The notes beneath the pieces are model-generated. The model was not told where the DNA came from. It searched no databases and saw only the letters and a program-made list of their open reading frames with translations. From assembly GCF_964186585.1 (NCBI RefSeq), contig NZ_OZ075067.1, positions 1,426,001 through 1,490,000 of the forward strand: 64,000 nt of DNA, written 5' to 3'. Shown piece after piece: positions 56,584 through 64,000 of the stretch. Position 1 is the stretch's first letter. Each line of letters begins with the position of its first letter. Source of the stretch: Microbacterium sp. MM2322. Lineage in GTDB: Bacteria; Actinomycetota; Actinomycetes; Actinomycetales; Microbacteriaceae. Made by a program: the position numbers and the translations under genes.

Positions 56584-57426
56584 ATGCTGCGCATCGCCGT
56601 CCCCAACAAGGGGATGCTCGCCGAAACCACCGCGGGGATGCTCGCCGAAGCCGGGTACATCGGCCGACGTGACCCGAAGGACCTGCATGTCATCGACCCG
56701 ATCAACGACGTCGAGTTCTTCTACCTCCGCCCCAAAGACATCGCCACCTACGTCGGCTCGGGTGCGCTCGACGTCGGCATCACCGGTCGCGACCTCCTGC
56801 TCGACGCACGGATGCCGGGCGCGCGCGAGATCGAACAGCTCGGCTTCGGGGGCTCGACGTTCCGCTTTGCCGGCCCTCCCGGACGCTTCACCGAGCTCGC
56901 CGACCTCGACGGCCTGCGCGTCGCCACCGCCTACCCCGGTCTCGTCGACGCGTACCTCGATGAGCACGGTGTGGCCGTCGACCTCGTTCCGCTCGACGGC
57001 GCAGTGGAGTCCGCGGTGCAGCTCGGGGTGGCCGACGCGGTCGCCGACGTCGTCTCGACCGGCACGACGCTCCGTCAGGCGGGGCTCGAGATCTTCGGTC
57101 CCGTCCTCCTCGAGTCCGAGGCCGTTCTCATCGGTTCCCCCACGCCGGCCGAGGGCACCGAGACGCTCCTCCGACGCCTCCGAGGCGTGCTCGTCGCTCG
57201 TCGGTACGTGCTCATCGACTACGACCTGCCCGCGCACCTCGTCGACCAGGCGGTCGCCTTGGCGCCGGGCATCGAGTCTCCGACCATCTCTCCGCTGCGT
57301 GACCCGGAGTGGGTGGCCGTCCGGGTCATGAGCCCGCGGAAGACGGTCAACCAGGTCATGGATTCGCTGTACGAGATGGGCGCGCGCGCGATCCTCGTGA
57401 CGGCGATCCACAACGCGAGGCTGTGA
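56584..57426 (+). CDS. hisG: ATP phosphoribosyltransferase, long form
   Basis: The 280-residue enzyme condenses ATP and PRPP, the first step of histidine synthesis. [23 protein letters not shown] opens the catalytic domain. The C-terminal 70 residues (about 210-280) form the extra domain of the long form, which is feedback-inhibited by histidine and needs no HisZ. hisF starts 1 nt after the stop. Confidence 0.96.
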   Translation: MLRIAVPNKGMLAETTAGMLAEAGYIGRRDPKDLHVIDPINDVEFFYLRPKDIATYVGSGALDVGITGRDLLLDARMPGAREIEQLGFGGSTFRFAGPPGRFTELADLDGLRVATAYPGLVDAYLDEHGVAVDLVPLDGAVESAVQLGVADAVADVVSTGTTLRQAGLEIFGPVLLESEAVLIGSPTPAEGTETLLRRLRGVLVARRYVLIDYDLPAHLVDQAVALAPGIESPTISPLRDPEWVAVRVMSPRKTVNQVMDSLYEMGARAILVTAIHNARL

Positions 57427-57427
57427 C

Positions 57428-58192
57428 GTGTCACTCGTCTCTCGCGTGATCCCGTGTCTCGACGTCGCTGCCGGCAGGGTCGTCAAAGGCGTCAACTTCG
57501 AGAACCTGCGCGAGATGGGCGACCCCGTCGAACTCGCGCGCCGGTACTACGAGCAGGGCGCGGACGAGATCACGTTCCTCGACGTGACGGCGACGGTCGA
57601 CGCGCGGGACACGACCTACGACGTCGTCCAGCGGACCGCCGAACAGGTGTTCATCCCGCTCACGGTCGGCGGCGGAGTCCGCTCCGCCGAAGACGTCGCG
57701 AAACTGTTGGGTGTCGGTGCGGACAAGGTGGGTGTCAACTCGGCGGCGATCGCTCGGCCCGAGCTGGTGGGCGAGATCGCCGACCGTTTCGGCGCCCAGG
57801 TTCTCGTCCTCTCACTCGATGTGAAGCGCGCTCCGGGGACGGCATCCGGTTTCGCCGTGACGACCCACGGCGGCCGCACGCTCACCGCCCTCGACGCCCT
57901 CGCCTGGGCGCGCGAAGCGATCGAGCGGGGTGCGGGCGAGCTCCTGGTGAACTCGATCGACGCCGACGGCACGAAGGACGGCTTCGATCTCGAGCTCGTC
58001 TCCGCGATGCGCGAGGTCTCGTCCGTCCCCGTCATCGCCTCGGGCGGCGCGGGGGATGCGGCGCACTTCGCCCCCGCGATCGCCGCCGGAGCCGACGCGG
58101 TGCTTGCGGCATCCGTCTTCCACTCCGGTCAGCTGACCATCGCAGACGTGAAGGACGCCCTCGTGTCAGCGGGTGTGGAGGTGCGGCGATGA
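57428..58192 (+). CDS. hisF: Imidazole glycerol phosphate synthase cyclase subunit HisF
   Basis: The 254-residue TIM barrel makes IGP and AICAR from PRFAR and ammonia. [24 protein letters not shown] carries the first catalytic Asp and VLSLDVKRA the second. hisH and hisA are not in this window, so the glutaminase partner is encoded elsewhere. It overlaps hisI by 4 nt. Confidence 0.97.
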   Translation: MSLVSRVIPCLDVAAGRVVKGVNFENLREMGDPVELARRYYEQGADEITFLDVTATVDARDTTYDVVQRTAEQVFIPLTVGGGVRSAEDVAKLLGVGADKVGVNSAAIARPELVGEIADRFGAQVLVLSLDVKRAPGTASGFAVTTHGGRTLTALDALAWAREAIERGAGELLVNSIDADGTKDGFDLELVSAMREVSSVPVIASGGAGDAAHFAPAIAAGADAVLAASVFHSGQLTIADVKDALVSAGVEVRR

Positions 58193-58548
58193 CCCGGTCG
58201 ATCGAGGAGCGCATGGCGCGCGTCGTATACAACGCCGACGGTCTCGTGCCCGCGATCGTGCAGCAGCACGACACGCGCGAGGTCCTGATGCTCGGATGGA
58301 TGGATGCCGAGGCGCTCCGCCGCACGCTGACCGAGGGACGCGTGACGTTCTGGTCCCGGTCGCGTCAGGAGTACTGGCGCAAGGGCGACACGTCCGGCCA
58401 CGCCCAGTTCGTGCACGGAGTCCGTCTGGACTGCGACGGCGACACGCTCCTCGTGAGCGTGCACCAGGTGGGCGCGGCCTGCCACACGGGCGACCGCACG
58501 TGCTTCGACGCCGACGATCTCGAGCCCCTCGTCGGCGAGTTCTCGTGA
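58189..58548 (+). CDS. hisI: Phosphoribosyl-AMP cyclohydrolase
   Basis: The 119-residue metal enzyme opens the purine ring of phosphoribosyl-[37 protein letters not shown] and the zinc ligands in [12 protein letters not shown] are diagnostic. It is coupled to both neighbours by 4-nt overlaps. In related genomes trpE usually follows; here the next gene is the Trp-linked membrane protein. Confidence 0.96.
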   Translation: MTRSIEERMARVVYNADGLVPAIVQQHDTREVLMLGWMDAEALRRTLTEGRVTFWSRSRQEYWRKGDTSGHAQFVHGVRLDCDGDTLLVSVHQVGAACHTGDRTCFDADDLEPLVGEFS

Positions 58549-59129
58549 ACGAGGCGACGTCGCGCCGCACGCGGCTCGCGGCCGTGCTGGCGATCCTCAT
58601 CGGCGGCGCCCTCGGCATCATCGGCTCGACGCAGACGTGGCTCGAAGCCTCGATCGACGACGGTTCGCAGGTGCCCGTCGCGGTTCCGGGTGCCGACGCC
58701 CTCGCCGTGCTCGCGCCGCTCAGCCTCGCCGCGCTCGCGCTCGCTCTCGCTCTCACCATCGTGGGTCGCGTGCTCCGTTACGTCTTCGCGGTGATCGCGG
58801 TCGCGCTCGGCGCCGGTCTGGGGTGGGGCTCCTTCCGCATCGCCTCGCAGCGCCCCGTGGACGCCGTCGCCGGTCCCGTGACGGATGCCACGGGCTTGAG
58901 CGGCGAGCAGGGGATCGCCGGCATCGTGTCGAGCGTCACGGCGACGCCGTGGCCGTCCGTCACCGTTGCGGCATCCGTCCTCATCGTCCTCGGCGGGGGG
59001 ATCGCCCTCGCCACCGCGCATCGGTGGACCGCAGCGGGGCGGAAGTACCGCACGGATCGCGCGGCAGGACCCCGCGACAGCATCGATTCCTGGGATGATC
59101 TCTCGCGTGGTGAAGACCCGACGAGCTGA
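58545..59129 (+). CDS. Trp biosynthesis-associated membrane protein
   Basis: The 194-residue protein has four predicted membrane helices (about 8-28, 50-70, 75-95 and 135-157) and a charged cytoplasmic C-terminus. It matches the actinobacterial family found between trpE and trpC (TIGR02234-like). Its biochemical function is unknown. It is translationally coupled to hisI, which is unusual because trpE normally lies between them. Confidence 0.85.
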   Translation: MNEATSRRTRLAAVLAILIGGALGIIGSTQTWLEASIDDGSQVPVAVPGADALAVLAPLSLAALALALALTIVGRVLRYVFAVIAVALGAGLGWGSFRIASQRPVDAVAGPVTDATGLSGEQGIAGIVSSVTATPWPSVTVAASVLIVLGGGIALATAHRWTAAGRKYRTDRAAGPRDSIDSWDDLSRGEDPTS

Positions 59130-59161
59130 GCTCTGAGGGCGGGGGAGGACGGACGCCCCGC

Positions 59162-59167
59162 TAGACT
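59162..59167 (+). promoter_or_regulatory. trp cluster promoter -10
   Basis: TAGACT at 59162-59167 would begin a leader of about 50 nt ending in GAAGGAGAAC just before the ATG at 59223. It is the most likely promoter for the HGxxPAAW gene and trpCBA. Confidence 0.45.
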
Positions 59168-59222
59168 GATGAGGCGACCCCGGTCGCGCCACACAATCCA
59201 TGCTTCGCATCGAAGGAGAACT

Positions 59223-59450
59223 ATGAGCGGCATCGAGGACCCCGGACACGGACACTCCCCGGCGGCATGGACGACGGTTGTGATCATGCTCGTCGCGGTG
59301 ACGCTCGGCACCGTCTTCTTCTTCTTCGACATGCCGGTGCTGGTCTGGCTGTCCGTCGTCCTCCTGGTCATCGGCCTCGTCGTCGGGTTCATCATGACCA
59401 AGGTCGGCTACGGCGTCGGCGGCGCCAAGACGATCTCGAAGCAGCACTGA
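59223..59450 (+). CDS. HGxxPAAW-family small membrane protein
   Basis: The 75-residue protein has the family motif HGHSPAAW at residues 9-16 and two membrane helices (about 17-37 and 42-63). It is conserved just before trpC in actinobacteria and has no known function. An in-frame ATG at 59169 would lengthen it by 18 residues, but GAAGGAG directly upstream of 59223 supports the shorter form. Confidence 0.9.
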   Translation: MSGIEDPGHGHSPAAWTTVVIMLVAVTLGTVFFFFDMPVLVWLSVVLLVIGLVVGFIMTKVGYGVGGAKTISKQH

Positions 59451-59451
59451 C

Positions 59452-60228
59452 GTGCTCGCCGACCTGACGGCCGGCGCGGTGGAGGATGCACGAGAGCGCG
59501 AGGCCGTCCGCCCGTTGGCGGTGGTCGAGAAACTCGCCCTCGCGCAGCCTGCCGCGATCGATGCCCTGGCCGCTCTCGCACCCGCTGATCGCGTCAAGAT
59601 CATCGCCGAGGTCAAGCGGGCGAGTCCGTCTCGCGGCGACCTCGCCGACATTCCCGACCCTGCCCTGCAGGCCCGCCGGTACGAGATCGGTGGCGCGTCC
59701 GCGATCTCGGTGCTGACCGAGCAGCGCAAGTTCAAGGGGTCGCTGGCCGACCTCGAGGCCGTTCGGGCCGCGGTCACGCTGCCGGTGCTGCGCAAGGACT
59801 TCATCGCGACGCCGTACCAGGTGCTCGAGGCGCGCGCCGCCGGTGCTGATCTGGTGCTGTTGATCGTCGCCGGTCTCGAGCAACGAGTCCTCGCCGAGCT
59901 GTATGCGCTCGTGCAGGAACTCGGGATGACGCCGCTCGTCGAGACGCATTCGGCAGAAGAGGTGACGCGGGCCAACGACATCGGCGCGCGCCTCATCGGG
60001 ATCAATGCCCGCAATCTCTCTACCTTCGAGCTCGACCGAGATCTCTTCGGTCGGCTCGCCCCCGAGCTCCCCGACGGCGTGATCAAAATCGCCGAATCGG
60101 CGGTGCTCTCACCCGCAGACGTCGCGCACTACCGCTCTGCCGGTGCCGATGTCGTCCTGATCGGTGAAGCCCTCGTCACGAACGATCCCGTGTCGACGCT
60201 CGCCGCGTTCCTGGAGGCAGGTTCATGA
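59452..60228 (+). CDS. trpC: Indole-3-glycerol phosphate synthase
   Basis: The 258-residue TIM-barrel enzyme closes the indole ring. [15 protein letters not shown] carries the catalytic lysine; [21 protein letters not shown] and [15 protein letters not shown] complete the active site. The stretch is unfused (no TrpF domain). It overlaps trpB by 4 nt. Confidence 0.97.
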   Translation: MLADLTAGAVEDAREREAVRPLAVVEKLALAQPAAIDALAALAPADRVKIIAEVKRASPSRGDLADIPDPALQARRYEIGGASAISVLTEQRKFKGSLADLEAVRAAVTLPVLRKDFIATPYQVLEARAAGADLVLLIVAGLEQRVLAELYALVQELGMTPLVETHSAEEVTRANDIGARLIGINARNLSTFELDRDLFGRLAPELPDGVIKIAESAVLSPADVAHYRSAGADVVLIGEALVTNDPVSTLAAFLEAGS

Positions 60229-61484
60229 GTCTTCGCGAAGCCGCTGGCCCCTTCTTCGGCGATTTCGGCGGGCGCTACATGCCCGAGTCGCTCATCGCCG
60301 CGATCGACGAGCTGACGGCCGTCTACGAAGAGTCGAAGGCGGATCCGGCCTTCGCCGCCGAGTTCACGCACCTGCTCAACGTGTATGCCGGGCGCCCCTC
60401 CGCCCTCACGGAGGTGCCGCGGTTCGCCGAGCACGCCGGCGGTGCGCGGGTCTTCCTCAAACGCGAGGATCTCAATCACACGGGTTCCCACAAGATCAAC
60501 AACGTCCTCGGTCAGGCGCTCATCACGAAGCGCCTCGGCAAGAAGCGCGTGATCGCCGAGACCGGTGCCGGACAGCACGGCGTCGCCACGGCGACCGCCG
60601 CGGCCCTCTTCGGGTTCGAGTGCACCATCTACATGGGCGAGGTCGACACCGAGCGTCAGGCACTCAACGTGGCACGGATGCGGCTCCTCGGCGCCGAGGT
60701 CGTACCCGTCACGACCGGCTCGCGCACCCTCAAGGACGCGATCAACGAGGCGTACCGCGACTGGGTCGCCTCGGTCGACACGACGAACTACATCTTCGGT
60801 ACCGCCGCGGGCCCTCACCCATTCCCCGCGATGGTGCGCGATTTCCAGAAGATCATCGGCGAAGAGGCTCGACAGCAGCTGCTCGACGAGATCGGTCGCC
60901 TGCCCGATGCCGTCATCGCCTGCGTCGGCGGCGGATCGAACGCGATCGGCATGTTCAACGCCTTCCTCGATGACGACGATGTCGCGCTCTACGGGGTCGA
61001 GGCGGCGGGCGACGGTGTCGACACGCCGAAGCACGCGGCATCCATCGCTCGTGGACGGCCCGGCATCCTGCACGGGGCCAAGACGTTCGTCCTGCAGGAC
61101 GAGGACGGCCAGACCACCGAGTCCCACTCGATCTCCGCCGGGCTCGACTACCCGGGCGTCGGGCCGGAGCACGCGTGGCTCTCGAGCATCGGGCGCGCCC
61201 AGTACATCCCCGCCACCGACACCGAGGCGATGGAGGCTCTCCGCCTCCTCAGCCGCACCGAGGGCATCATCCCCGCCATCGAGTCGGCGCACGCCCTTGC
61301 CGGTGCTCTTCGGATTGGCAAGGAGCTCGGTCCCGACGCGGTCCTCGCGATCAACCTCTCGGGCCGCGGCGACAAGGACATGGACACGGCCGCGCGCTGG
61401 TTCGAGCTCTACGACGCCGACAAGGAGCCCGTCGAGGTCCCCGCCGACCCGGAGCCCGGTAGCGGCGAGGGAGTCGAGCTGTGA
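60225..61484 (+). CDS. trpB: Tryptophan synthase beta subunit
   Basis: The 419-residue PLP enzyme joins indole and serine. The PLP lysine is in [20 protein letters not shown], the glycine loop is [12 protein letters not shown], and SGRGDKDM is near the C-terminus. It overlaps trpC and trpA by 4 nt, favouring equimolar alpha2beta2 assembly. Confidence 0.98.
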   Translation: MSLREAAGPFFGDFGGRYMPESLIAAIDELTAVYEESKADPAFAAEFTHLLNVYAGRPSALTEVPRFAEHAGGARVFLKREDLNHTGSHKINNVLGQALITKRLGKKRVIAETGAGQHGVATATAAALFGFECTIYMGEVDTERQALNVARMRLLGAEVVPVTTGSRTLKDAINEAYRDWVASVDTTNYIFGTAAGPHPFPAMVRDFQKIIGEEARQQLLDEIGRLPDAVIACVGGGSNAIGMFNAFLDDDDVALYGVEAAGDGVDTPKHAASIARGRPGILHGAKTFVLQDEDGQTTESHSISAGLDYPGVGPEHAWLSSIGRAQYIPATDTEAMEALRLLSRTEGIIPAIESAHALAGALRIGKELGPDAVLAINLSGRGDKDMDTAARWFELYDADKEPVEVPADPEPGSGEGVEL

Positions 61485-62281
61485 CGTCCCGCGTCGCGGC
61501 CGCCATAGCCGCAGCGAAAGAGGCGGGACGCGGCGCGTTCGTCGGCTACCTCCCGATCGGTTACCCCGACCTCCAGACGAGCATCGATGCAGCTGTCGCC
61601 CTCGCCGAGAACGGCGCCGACATCCTCGAGCTGGGTCCGCCGTACTCCGATCCCGTCATGGATGGCGTCGTGATCCAGGAAGCCACGCAGGCCGCTCTCG
61701 CGGCCGGGTTCCGCTTCCGTGACACCTTCACCGCGGTCCGCGCGATCGCGGAGCGCGTCGACGTGCCGATCGTGGTCATGACGTACTGGAACCCGGTCTT
61801 CCAGTACGGCGTCGATCGATTCGCCGACGACCTCGTCGCGGCGGGCGGCGCGGGTCTGATCACCCCCGACATCACTCCGGATGCGGCCGCGGACTGGATC
61901 GCCGCGTCGGAACGCACGGGCCTCGACCGCATCTTCCTCGCCGCGCCCTCCTCGACCGAGGAGCGCATCGCGATGATCGCCGAACACTCGACGGGCTTCG
62001 TCTACACCGTGTCCACGATGGGGATCACGGGGGAGCGGGCCGAACTGGATGCCGCTGCCCGCGCTCTCGTCGAACGCCTCCGTGCGCACGGTGTCGAGAA
62101 CGCCTGCGTGGGCATCGGCATTTCGACGGCCGATCAGGTCGACGGTGTCCTGGACTACGCCGACGGCGCGATCGTGGGAACCGCGCTCGTCCGGGCTCTC
62201 CGTGACGGCGGTGTGGCGGGGCTCGCCGCCACGGCGCGCGAGCTGTCTCGCGGCGCAGGGCCACAGTCCATCACCGCGTAG
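61481..62281 (+). CDS. trpA: Tryptophan synthase alpha subunit
   Basis: The 266-residue TIM barrel releases indole for Trp[19 protein letters not shown] carries the first catalytic Glu and [15 protein letters not shown] the loop region. Start is the GTG overlapping the trpB stop. The TAG stop at 62279-62281 also forms the first half of the lgt -10 box. Confidence 0.96.
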   Translation: MTSRVAAAIAAAKEAGRGAFVGYLPIGYPDLQTSIDAAVALAENGADILELGPPYSDPVMDGVVIQEATQAALAAGFRFRDTFTAVRAIAERVDVPIVVMTYWNPVFQYGVDRFADDLVAAGGAGLITPDITPDAAADWIAASERTGLDRIFLAAPSSTEERIAMIAEHSTGFVYTVSTMGITGERAELDAAARALVERLRAHGVENACVGIGISTADQVDGVLDYADGAIVGTALVRALRDGGVAGLAATARELSRGAGPQSITA

Positions 62282-62291
62282 ACTCGCCGTC
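62279..62291 (+). promoter_or_regulatory. Leaderless lgt promoter -10 overlapping the trpA stop
   Basis: TAGACT at 62279-62284 begins with the trpA TAG stop and ends 7 nt before the lgt GTG at 62292. No ribosome binding site lies between, so lgt probably also has its own leaderless transcript. Confidence 0.5.
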
Positions 62292-63263
62292 GTGACTTCT
62301 GCAGCCCTCTCCGTCGTCGCGAGCATTCCCAGCCCGCCGATCAGTTCGTTCCAGCTCGGCCCGCTGACGATCCACTTCTATGCCCTCTGCATCCTGGCGG
62401 GCATCGTCGTCGCGGCGTTCTGGACCAATCGCCGTCTTACGCAGCGCGGTGCCGAGCCGTGGGTGGTCATCGACATCTGCCTGCTCGCCGTGCCGCTCGC
62501 CATCATCGGGGCGCGCATCTTCCACGTCCTCACCCACCCGGGGTTCTACTTCGGTGAGGACAAGGACATCTGGGCGATCTTCCGCATCTGGGAGGGTGGC
62601 ATCGCCATCTTCGGCGCCCTCATCGGCGGTGCGATCGGCGCCTGGCTCGGCTGCAAGTGGAGCGGCATCCGCTTCTGGACCTTCGCCGACGCGCTCGCGC
62701 CGGCGCTGTTGCTCGCCCAGGCGTTCGGCCGCTTCGGCAACTGGTTCAACCAGGAGCTGTACGGCCTGCCCACCGACCTCCCGTGGGGTCTGAAGATCGA
62801 CTACCCGAACTCCGCCTGGCCGGCAGGACTTCCCGAGGACACCCTCTTCCACCCGACCTTCCTGTACGAGGTCATCTGGAACGTCATGGGCGTCATCATC
62901 ATCGCCGCCGCCGGGCGTCGCTTCCGTCTGCAGTGGGGCCGCCTGTTCGGTTTGTACCTCGTCTGGTACTCCGCGGGGCGCATCGTCTGGGAGTCGATTC
63001 GCATCGATCCGAGCGAAGTCTTCCTCGGCCTCCGCACGAACGTGTGGGCCGCGATCTTCGGCGTCGTCGTGGGCCTGGCGATCATGATCGTGCAGAAGCG
63101 CCGTCACCCGGGCTGGGAGCCCTCGCCGTACCAGCCGGGTCGCGAGTGGACGCCTCCGGGCGGGGTACACTCGCAGGAAACCGATGACTTCGTGGACGTG
63201 AGCGCACCCCCCACGTCCGAAGAATCCTCCGACGGGGCCACAAGCTCCCTCACCACCCGATAG
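62292..63263 (+). CDS. lgt: Prolipoprotein diacylglyceryl transferase
   Basis: The 323-residue membrane enzyme attaches diacylglycerol to lipobox cysteines, so it would process the binding protein at 43786. It has about seven membrane helices and the Lgt signature GRFGNWFNQELYGLPTDLPWG, with HPTFLYEVIWN following. The C-terminal 50 residues are a soluble, acidic tail typical of actinobacteria. GTG at 62292 is chosen for its spacing from the -10 box. Confidence 0.95.
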   Translation: MTSAALSVVASIPSPPISSFQLGPLTIHFYALCILAGIVVAAFWTNRRLTQRGAEPWVVIDICLLAVPLAIIGARIFHVLTHPGFYFGEDKDIWAIFRIWEGGIAIFGALIGGAIGAWLGCKWSGIRFWTFADALAPALLLAQAFGRFGNWFNQELYGLPTDLPWGLKIDYPNSAWPAGLPEDTLFHPTFLYEVIWNVMGVIIIAAAGRRFRLQWGRLFGLYLVWYSAGRIVWESIRIDPSEVFLGLRTNVWAAIFGVVVGLAIMIVQKRRHPGWEPSPYQPGREWTPPGGVHSQETDDFVDVSAPPTSEESSDGATSSLTTR

Positions 63264-63319
63264 CAGCACCACAGGGCCGACGTCGTCCCAGGTTGAGCAC
63301 CCATGTGAGGACGGTAGGC

Positions 63320-64000
63320 ATGCCCTCCAGCTCCCGTCACGAAGACACCACGACCCGCACGACCGGAGTAACTCCCGGCGGTTCGTTCCCTGCAAAGCAG
63401 GGGATGTACAACCCGGCGTTCGAGAAGGACGCCTGTGGTCTGGCGATGGTCGCGACTCTCCGCGGAGAAGCAGGCCACGACATCGTGGACCTGGCGCTCA
63501 CCGCGCTCCGAAACCTCGAGCACCGCGGTGCGATCGGGTCGGATGCCGGTACCGGTGACGGCGCCGGCATCCTGACCCAGATGCCCGACGCCTTCCTGCG
63601 TGCGGTGGTCGACTTCGACCTGCCGCCGGTGGGGGAGTACGCGGTGGGTCTCGCGTTCCTGCCGACCGACCACGACGAACGCGCAGCGCAGAAGAGCGCC
63701 GTCGAAGAGATCGCCGCGAGCGAGGGCCTGACGGTCCTCGGCTGGCGCGTGGTCCCCACGGCCGACGAGAACCTCGGCAAGCTCGCCTTCAACGCGCGGC
63801 CCGCGTTCGAGCAGCTGTTCGTGTCGCGGCCCGCGGTCGGCGACGCGCCGGCGCTGTCGGGCATCGCGCTGGATCGTCGCACGTACCGGCTGCGCAAGCG
63901 CGCTCAGCACGAGCTCGACGCGTACTTCGTCTCGCTGTCGAGCCGGACGCTCGGCTACAAGGGCATGGTGACGACGCTCCAGCTCGAGCCGTTCTACCCC
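63320..64000 (+). CDS. gltB: Glutamate synthase large subunit, N-terminal part
   Basis: The gene runs off the window edge after 227 codons. The visible part is the class II glutaminase domain, with C39 in FEKDACGLAMVA as the N-terminal nucleophile once a 38-residue propeptide is removed, and LEHRGAIGSDAGTGDGAGIL as the next conserved block. It converts glutamine and 2-oxoglutarate to two glutamates in ammonia assimilation. The ATG at 63320 has AGGACGG upstream. TACACT at 63167-63172 inside lgt is a possible promoter. Confidence 0.95.
   Translation, partial: MPSSSRHEDTTTRTTGVTPGGSFPAKQGMYNPAFEKDACGLAMVATLRGEAGHDIVDLALTALRNLEHRGAIGSDAGTGDGAGILTQMPDAFLRAVVDFDLPPVGEYAVGLAFLPTDHDERAAQKSAVEEIAASEGLTVLGWRVVPTADENLGKLAFNARPAFEQLFVSRPAVGDAPALSGIALDRRTYRLRKRAQHELDAYFVSLSSRTLGYKGMVTTLQLEPFYP

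Noticed and set aside
59168..59222. Tryptophan leader-peptide attenuator before the trp genes
   Set aside because: The frame opening at 59169 has no Trp codons, is in frame with the real start at 59223, and no terminator/antiterminator pair is visible.

Overview
The window is high-GC (close to 70% by eye) and densely coding, with many GTG starts, 4-nt ATGA/GTGA gene overlaps and almost exclusively TGA stops. Gene order (thrS-HIT, pdxST, yebC-ruvCAB-yajC-secDF-rel, rarA-rpsD-alaS-ruvX-mltG-aro, efp-nusB-pyr-gmk, rpoZ-metK-priA-fmt-rsmB-rpe, his-trp-lgt-gltB) and an mIHF domain fused to guanylate kinase point to an actinobacterium of the Microbacteriaceae, most likely Microbacterium or a close relative. 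It is a core chromosomal region. I see no rRNA, tRNA, insertion sequence, prophage or CRISPR array, and no gene-free stretch over 300 bases.

Layout. 1-2000: a partial gene end, an AlkD-like DNA glycosylase and a convergent ArsB/NhaD-type transporter. 2089-4643: thrS and a HIT hydrolase. 4663-8378: a vitamin B6 locus with pdxR-pdxY diverging from pdxS-pdxT across only 40 bp. 8437-17101: yebC, ruvCAB, yajC-secD-secF and a bifunctional rel gene. 17080-19350: a minus-strand block with an AbiEi-like protein, a DUF349 protein and a membrane protein that resembles the head of a cyclophilin without its catalytic domain. 19477-33127: rarA, a TPR-Nudix fusion, rpsD, a small membrane protein, alaS, ruvX, mltG, the aro operon (aroE-aroC-aroK-aroB-GNAT-aroQ), efp and nusB. 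33353-42865: a translationally chained pyrimidine operon (pyrR-pyrB-pyrC-PH protein-carA-carB-pyrF) ending in the mIHF-gmk fusion. 42950-49590: an accessory-looking cassette with an SsuABC-like importer, acetyl-CoA synthetase, metY and a CoA-binding protein. 49703-56226: rpoZ, metK, a degenerate priA, fmt, rsmB and rpe. 56274-64000: hisE-hisG-hisF-hisI, Trp-linked membrane proteins, trpC-trpB-trpA, lgt and the start of gltB.

Regulation visible in the DNA. At least nine genes have a TAnnnT-type -10 box ending 6-7 nt before the start codon, which is the signature of leaderless transcripts. Three of these or similar -10 boxes reuse the upstream gene's non-TGA stop codon. The pyr operon has a PyrR-binding RNA element just before the pyrR ribosome binding site. 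The pdx divergent promoter has a 13-bp palindrome lying between two opposed leaderless promoters. rpoZ is preceded by a possible leaderless 25-codon upstream ORF.

The most unusual window-wide signal is a heavily iterated heptamer, GGATGCC/GGCATCC, on both strands and in both coding and non-coding DNA. It is written with codons (GAT, GCA) that the genes otherwise avoid. The best candidate functional unit is the sulfur/methionine cassette between gmk and rpoZ, where acetate released by MetY could be recycled by the co-encoded acetyl-CoA synthetase.
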